From Rhodobacterales bacterium (GTDB taxonomy: Bacteria > Pseudomonadota > Alphaproteobacteria > Rhodobacterales > Rhodobacteraceae), in assembly GCA_025357355.1 (NCBI GenBank), contig JANXPK010000474.1, positions 1 through 9,203 of the forward strand: 9,203 nt of DNA. The letters run 5' to 3'. The position numbers and the translations under genes were made by a program. Positions 6,878 to 9,203 of this stretch are shown here, in pieces. Each line of letters begins with the position of its first letter. Positions within the stretch are counted from its first letter, which is position 1. The notes under the pieces are model-generated. The model ran no database searches. It was not told where the DNA came from and saw only the letters and a program-made list of their open reading frames with translations.

Positions 6878-7315
6878 TTGCGCGTGGCCATTGTGGAAAA
6901 CACCGCCCTAAGCCATCGCGGCCAGGTCGGCGGCGCGCTGCACGAGGTGGCGGTGAGGATCGAGGTTCAGCCTCTGGCCACCGACGATCCGGTCATGGGT
7001 CAGGTGCCCGCGTGTTTTCCGATCTTGGAATGGCATTCCGATACCTTCACGCTGCCCCAAGGCGTTGTGCAACCGGCCACAACGGCCACAGCCCCTGTGC
7101 AAAGTTTCCGTGCCTATCTGGCCACTTACGGCACGCAGTTTCACTTCGAGGCGAGCCGCGCGATGGTGGCCGACTGGAACGCCACCTTCCCTGACGCCGT
7201 CGAGCGGATGGCGCCTCGGTGGCTTTCGCGCCACGCCAGCCTTACCGAAACCTTGGGTCGTGCTTCGGACGCCCATGGTCTGGCCCTTGCCCGCGCCTGG
7301 GTCGCCCTTGTGTAG
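6878..7315 (+). CDS. Class I glutamine amidotransferase-like protein with internal deletion; probably inactive
   Basis: The 145-residue product begins like a type 1 glutamine amidotransferase (MRVAIVENTALSHRGQVG, residues 1-18) and then passes directly, near residues 23-29, to sequence that belongs after the nucleophile elbow (EVQPLATDDPVMGQVP). It continues with EWHSDTFTLP (51-60) and the catalytic His89/Glu91 motif YGTQFHFE (84-91). The central segment with the G-x-C-x-G cysteine nucleophile is absent. Family members of this kind are roughly 230-240 aa, so about 80-90 residues seem lost in frame. CGAGGT occurs on both sides of the apparent junction (6943-6948 and 6961-6966). I place the start at TTG 6878 because AGGAG (6868-6872) is 5 bases upstream and the protein then begins at its first strand; a GTG at 6863 is possible. 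Without cysteine it cannot hydrolyse glutamine; it is a decaying gene or a binding-only protein. Confidence 0.72.
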   Translation: MRVAIVENTALSHRGQVGGALHEVAVRIEVQPLATDDPVMGQVPACFPILEWHSDTFTLPQGVVQPATTATAPVQSFRAYLATYGTQFHFEASRAMVADWNATFPDAVERMAPRWLSRHASLTETLGRASDAHGLALARAWVALV

Positions 7316-7402
7316 ATCTGGCGTTTGAGCGCCATTCCGGCGGCTTAAAAGACGAAAGATTCCTCTGCCATAAACTGACGCCAACCCATTGGGTTCGCAG
7401 TG

Positions 7403-7419
7403 TTAATCGGCCAGATTAA
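7403..7419. repeat. Near-perfect palindrome TTAATC-N5-GATTAA
   Basis: TTAATCGGCCAGATTAA: 6-bp perfect arms around GGCCA, with one of the two central pairs also matching. It lies 39 bp upstream of a TATAAT at 7458-7463, a place where a regulator could act. It superficially resembles a CtrA site, but the spacing between the TTAA halves is 9, not 7. Confidence 0.35.
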
Positions 7420-7457
7420 CGGAAGATGAACGACCTACAAACCGCCTACATTCCCTC

Positions 7458-7463
7458 TATAAT
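7458..7463 (+). promoter_or_regulatory. Consensus -10 hexamer (TATAAT), possible promoter
   Basis: A perfect sigma-70 -10 hexamer, which is uncommon in GC-rich DNA. At 17-18 bp upstream only weak -35 candidates exist (CTACAA at 7435-7440 or CCTACA at 7434-7439). Transcription would run rightward into the gene-free stretch from about 7470. Because the -35 is poor, this needs experimental support. Confidence 0.25.
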
Positions 7464-7719
7464 GCCTCTACACCAAAGGCGGAGTTTTCGGACTTCGACC
7501 CGCGTTAACCATGATCTGGAGCGTGATGACTCCAAGGCGAATCGCGAGGCATAGCCTGACGGATGACCAGCGCGTCCTTGCTTCCTCTCCACTGAGATGT
7601 CAGAGGGCAATGCCCGACCGCCGGGTGGGCATCAATCGGTGGAGGTCCAAGCTTTATGGTGACGATGTCCCACCGGATAGCTTCGTGACAGCGGCTGAGA
7701 ATGCCCGCCCGAGGTGCGA

Positions 7720-7756
7720 GGGGGACCGTGGCCCCGGTGGGGCCGCGAAAGCCCCC
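7720..7756. other. Strong two-part hairpin in the gene-free stretch
   Basis: The inner stem pairs CGTGGCCCC (7727-7735) with GGGGCCGCG (7739-7747) around a 3-nt loop, with one G-T pair. The outer stem pairs GGGGG (7720-7724) with CCCCC (7752-7756) across a small internal loop. No T-run follows on either strand. It is much more stable than expected by chance and could be part of a structured RNA. Confidence 0.4.
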
Positions 7757-7770
7757 GAACGGGTCGGTCA

Positions 7771-7800
7771 TTGCCCGGCGCTGCGCTTGTCACCGGGCAA
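7771..7800 (-). terminator. Possible hairpin downstream of the dioxygenase gene (no U-tract)
   Basis: TTGCCCGG (7771-7778) pairs perfectly with CCGGGCAA (7793-7800) around a 14-nt loop, starting 42 bp beyond the dioxygenase stop on the minus strand. The bases after the stem on that strand are TGACC, so the U-tract of a classical intrinsic terminator is missing. It may slow transcription or protect the 3' end, or be part of an RNA read in the other direction. Confidence 0.3.
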
Positions 7801-7842
7801 GAAAGAAGGTTCGGTTTGGGTCGATCCAGATTTACCTCGCCC

Positions 7843-8631
7843 TCAACCGCGCAGCACTGGAAACCAATCCTCGCGCAGCCGCTGGCCCGGCGCCATGCCA
7901 TGCCCGGGATAGGGCGGCGAGGTGCGGCCGGGCCGTTCGACGTAGCGTGCGTCTTCGCCGATCAACCGCAAGGAAAACGCCCGCCGCCGCGCAGCGGTTT
8001 CGTTGCCGCGCGCGCCGTGCAGTGTCAGGTAGTCGAAGGCGACGGCGTCGCCTGGCTCCATCGGCCATTCGCGGACGTCCATCCCGTCGGCATCCGGGTC
8101 CGGCACGGGCATGTATTTCGACGGGTCGGCATAGAACGAGGTGTCGGCCAGCCAGCGTTTCGGCAAGACCTCTTTCGGCCAGCGATGCGAGCCTGCGACG
8201 CAGCGCAAGGATGCCTCTTTGACCGGGTCCAGCGGCGACCAGAAACTGACGGTCTGCCGCCCGGCGACAAAATAATAGGGACCGTCTTGGTGCCACGGCG
8301 TCGGCTTGGCGGTGCCGGGTTCCTTGACGAGCACATGGTCATGGAACAGCTGCACCCGTGGCGACCCCATCAGCCGCGCCGCGACCTCGGCCACGTCAGA
8401 GCCGCGGATGACGCGTTCAAACTCCGGAATGCGATCCCAGTTGCAATAGTCGTCAAAGAACCGCCCGCCCTCGCCCGCCTTGAGGTTTTCCGAAGCGTAG
8501 GGGCCGGGTTCGGCCATGTTGCGGGCGACACCGTCGCGCAAATCCTCAACCCAGTCCGCCCACAGACCCTTGATCAGCACCACGCCGTCGCGCTGATACG
8601 CTGCCACCATTTCATCCGTCACCACGACCAT
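7843..8631 (-). CDS. Phytanoyl-CoA dioxygenase (PhyH)-family Fe(II)/2-oxoglutarate oxygenase
   Basis: A 262-residue cytoplasmic oxygenase expected to hydroxylate a small substrate while converting 2-oxoglutarate to succinate and CO2. The double-stranded beta-helix iron site is visible: His114 and Asp116 in PTPWHQDGPYY (110-120), and distal His205 in LTLHGARGN (202-210). Arg217 or Arg222 in RRAFSLR is a likely 2-oxoglutarate carboxylate ligand. GSHRWPKE (147-154) is also common in the family. The ATG at 8631 is favoured over one at 8667 because AGGAGG ends 6 bases upstream and the protein then starts at VVVTDEMVAAYQRDG, the usual N-terminal helix. Relatives include phytanoyl-CoA, ectoine and phosphonate hydroxylases; nothing here points to one of these. 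The divergent LysR gene, 85 bp away, probably controls it. The reading frame is intact with all iron ligands. Confidence 0.9.
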   Translation of the reverse strand: MVVVTDEMVAAYQRDGVVLIKGLWADWVEDLRDGVARNMAEPGPYASENLKAGEGGRFFDDYCNWDRIPEFERVIRGSDVAEVAARLMGSPRVQLFHDHVLVKEPGTAKPTPWHQDGPYYFVAGRQTVSFWSPLDPVKEASLRCVAGSHRWPKEVLPKRWLADTSFYADPSKYMPVPDPDADGMDVREWPMEPGDAVAFDYLTLHGARGNETAARRRAFSLRLIGEDARYVERPGRTSPPYPGHGMAPGQRLREDWFPVLRG

Positions 8632-8691
8632 GTCTGTCCTCCTGTTCGCTGGGAAAGGGATTGCCACAACGCTGTCATTCGTTCAAATAAT

Positions 8692-8704
8692 ACCTTTCAA
8701 AGGT
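8692..8704. promoter_or_regulatory. Palindromic candidate operator between the dioxygenase and LysR genes
   Basis: ACCTTTCAAAGGT is a perfect 6-1-6 palindrome in the 85-bp divergent spacer, 12 bp before the LysR start. A second copy of its TTCAAA core occurs at 8682-8687, 14 bp to the left of the one at 8696-8701. LysR-type regulators usually bind dyad sites in exactly this kind of spacer, covering their own promoter and the divergent one. The site does not fit the textbook T-N11-A pattern exactly, so the assignment rests on symmetry and position. Confidence 0.4.
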
Positions 8705-8716
8705 GGTCATAATCTG

Positions 8717-9203
8717 ATGTTATCAACTTCCCTGCGGCAGCTTGAATATGTCTGCGCCATCGCCCGGCATGGCGGGCTGACGGCGGCTGCCTCGGCGCTG
8801 CATGTCAGCCAACCCGCACTGTCGGTTGCCTTGGCACAGGTCGAGGCGGGGCTGGGCCAGATGCTGTTCTATCGCCGCGCGGGCGGTCCGATGACACCGA
8901 CGCCTTACGGTCGCAGCTGGCTGGCGGCGGCGCAGGTCGAACTGGAGGCAATGGCGCGGCTTTTGTCGGGTGATCTGCGGGCCGCACCGCTGCGCCTGGC
9001 GATCTTCGCCGATCTGGCGCCGCTGGTGCTGGCGCCGCTTTTGGCCGCACAGGACGGACAGGAGTTGGCGGCGCAGGTGCTGGATTTTGCCGAACTGAGT
9101 GCGGCCTTGCGGTCGGGTCAGGCCGATGTGGCGCTGACCTGGGATCTGGGGCTGGAGCCGGACATCCGGCAAAAGCCGCGCCATTGCCTCCAGTTCGACC
9201 TGC
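8717..9203 (+). CDS. LysR-family transcriptional regulator, N-terminal part (runs off the window)
   Basis: The first 162 codons are visible, open to the right edge. Residues 6-64 form the LysR winged helix-turn-helix: LRQLEYVCAIARHGGLTAAA, then SALHVSQPALSVALAQVEAG, the FYR segment, and a TPYG motif where the linker helix begins. From about residue 89 the effector-binding fold starts (LRLAIFADLAPLVLAPLL), which in family members binds a small inducer. The ATG at 8717 fits the normal N-terminus; AGGTGG at 8701-8706 is a possible ribosome site with rather long spacing (10 bases). The gene is divergent from the PhyH-family oxygenase, the classical arrangement in which a LysR protein activates its neighbour in response to the pathway substrate. 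The inducer is unknown, and the C-terminal part of the sensing domain is not seen. Confidence 0.92.
   Translation, partial: MLSTSLRQLEYVCAIARHGGLTAAASALHVSQPALSVALAQVEAGLGQMLFYRRAGGPMTPTPYGRSWLAAAQVELEAMARLLSGDLRAAPLRLAIFADLAPLVLAPLLAAQDGQELAAQVLDFAELSAALRSGQADVALTWDLGLEPDIRQKPRHCLQFDL

Larger units (their letters stand above)
7316..7842. other. 527-bp stretch without a convincing gene, between convergent genes
   Basis: No reading frame here shows a recognisable domain. An early hairpin, TGGCG/CGCCA with a 6-nt loop (7319-7334), comes just after the amidotransferase stop but lacks a T-run. A short palindrome AACCC-ATT-GGGTT is at 7383-7395. A TTAATC/GATTAA palindrome (7403-7419), a perfect TATAAT (7458-7463), and two strong hairpins (7720-7756 and 7771-7800) follow. 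The open frames through 7500-7842 on both strands are unlike any family I know and are rich in Arg and Pro, as expected of non-coding GC-rich DNA. It may hold an untranslated RNA or the remains of a lost gene. Confidence 0.5.

Noticed and set aside
7319..7334. Terminator for the amidotransferase gene
   Set aside because: Only a 5-bp stem and no T-run after it.
7403..7419. Second CtrA box
   Set aside because: The two TTAA halves are separated by 9 bases; CtrA needs 7. It is listed only as a palindrome.
7426..7554. A 42-codon frame (MNDLQTAYIPSI...) just after the 7403-7419 palindrome
   Set aside because: GGAAG touches the ATG, too close for a ribosome site, and the TATAAT lies inside the frame. 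No homology is recognisable, so it is not called a gene.
7714..8712. A 332-codon open frame on the plus strand over the oxygenase gene
   Set aside because: Nearly all of it lies opposite the PhyH-family gene with intact iron ligands; its translation looks like antisense noise.

Overview
The window looks like chromosome from an alphaproteobacterium of the Rhodobacteraceae (Rhodobacter/Paracoccus/Roseobacter group). The reasons are the GC-rich codon use, a CckA-type hybrid histidine kinase with a CtrA-type TTAA-N7-TTAAC box beside it, and a GTTC-N7-GTTC-like (alphaproteobacterial SOS) element upstream of what is probably recA. From memory, Rhodobacter capsulatus has recA and cckA separated by a single gene, as here. 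I cannot name the species.

Layout from left to right. Positions 1-63 (minus) hold only the first 21 codons of a gene that fits recA. Its upstream region carries a 13-bp-arm inverted repeat with LexA-box-like sequence. A small sulfotransferase gene (252-842, plus) runs tail to tail into cckA (845-3181, minus), leaving only 2 bp between the stop codons. Four genes then follow on the minus strand and could form one transcription unit read right to left: guaB (IMP dehydrogenase), an SDR oxidoreductase, an RsmB/NOP-family RNA cytosine methyltransferase, and cckA. The gaps are 84, 31 and 69 bp. The last gap, just before cckA, contains the CtrA box, which suggests that cckA also has its own cell-cycle promoter.

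Divergent from guaB is a shortened class I glutamine amidotransferase gene (6878-7315, plus). It keeps both ends of the domain and the His/Glu pair but has lost the middle, including the cysteine nucleophile. It is followed by 527 bp (7316-7842) without a convincing gene, holding palindromes, a perfect TATAAT and two strong hairpins. The right end is a phytanoyl-CoA-dioxygenase-like Fe(II)/2-oxoglutarate oxygenase gene (7843-8631, minus) with a divergent LysR-type regulator (from 8717, plus) that runs off the window. An 85-bp spacer with a perfect 6-1-6 palindrome lies between them.

Most of the window is ordinary core chromosome. The points worth a second look are the regulatory sites at recA and cckA, the internally deleted amidotransferase, and the structured gene-free stretch after it. 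I found no evidence of a CRISPR array, an intact insertion sequence, a tRNA, an rRNA or a new defence system.
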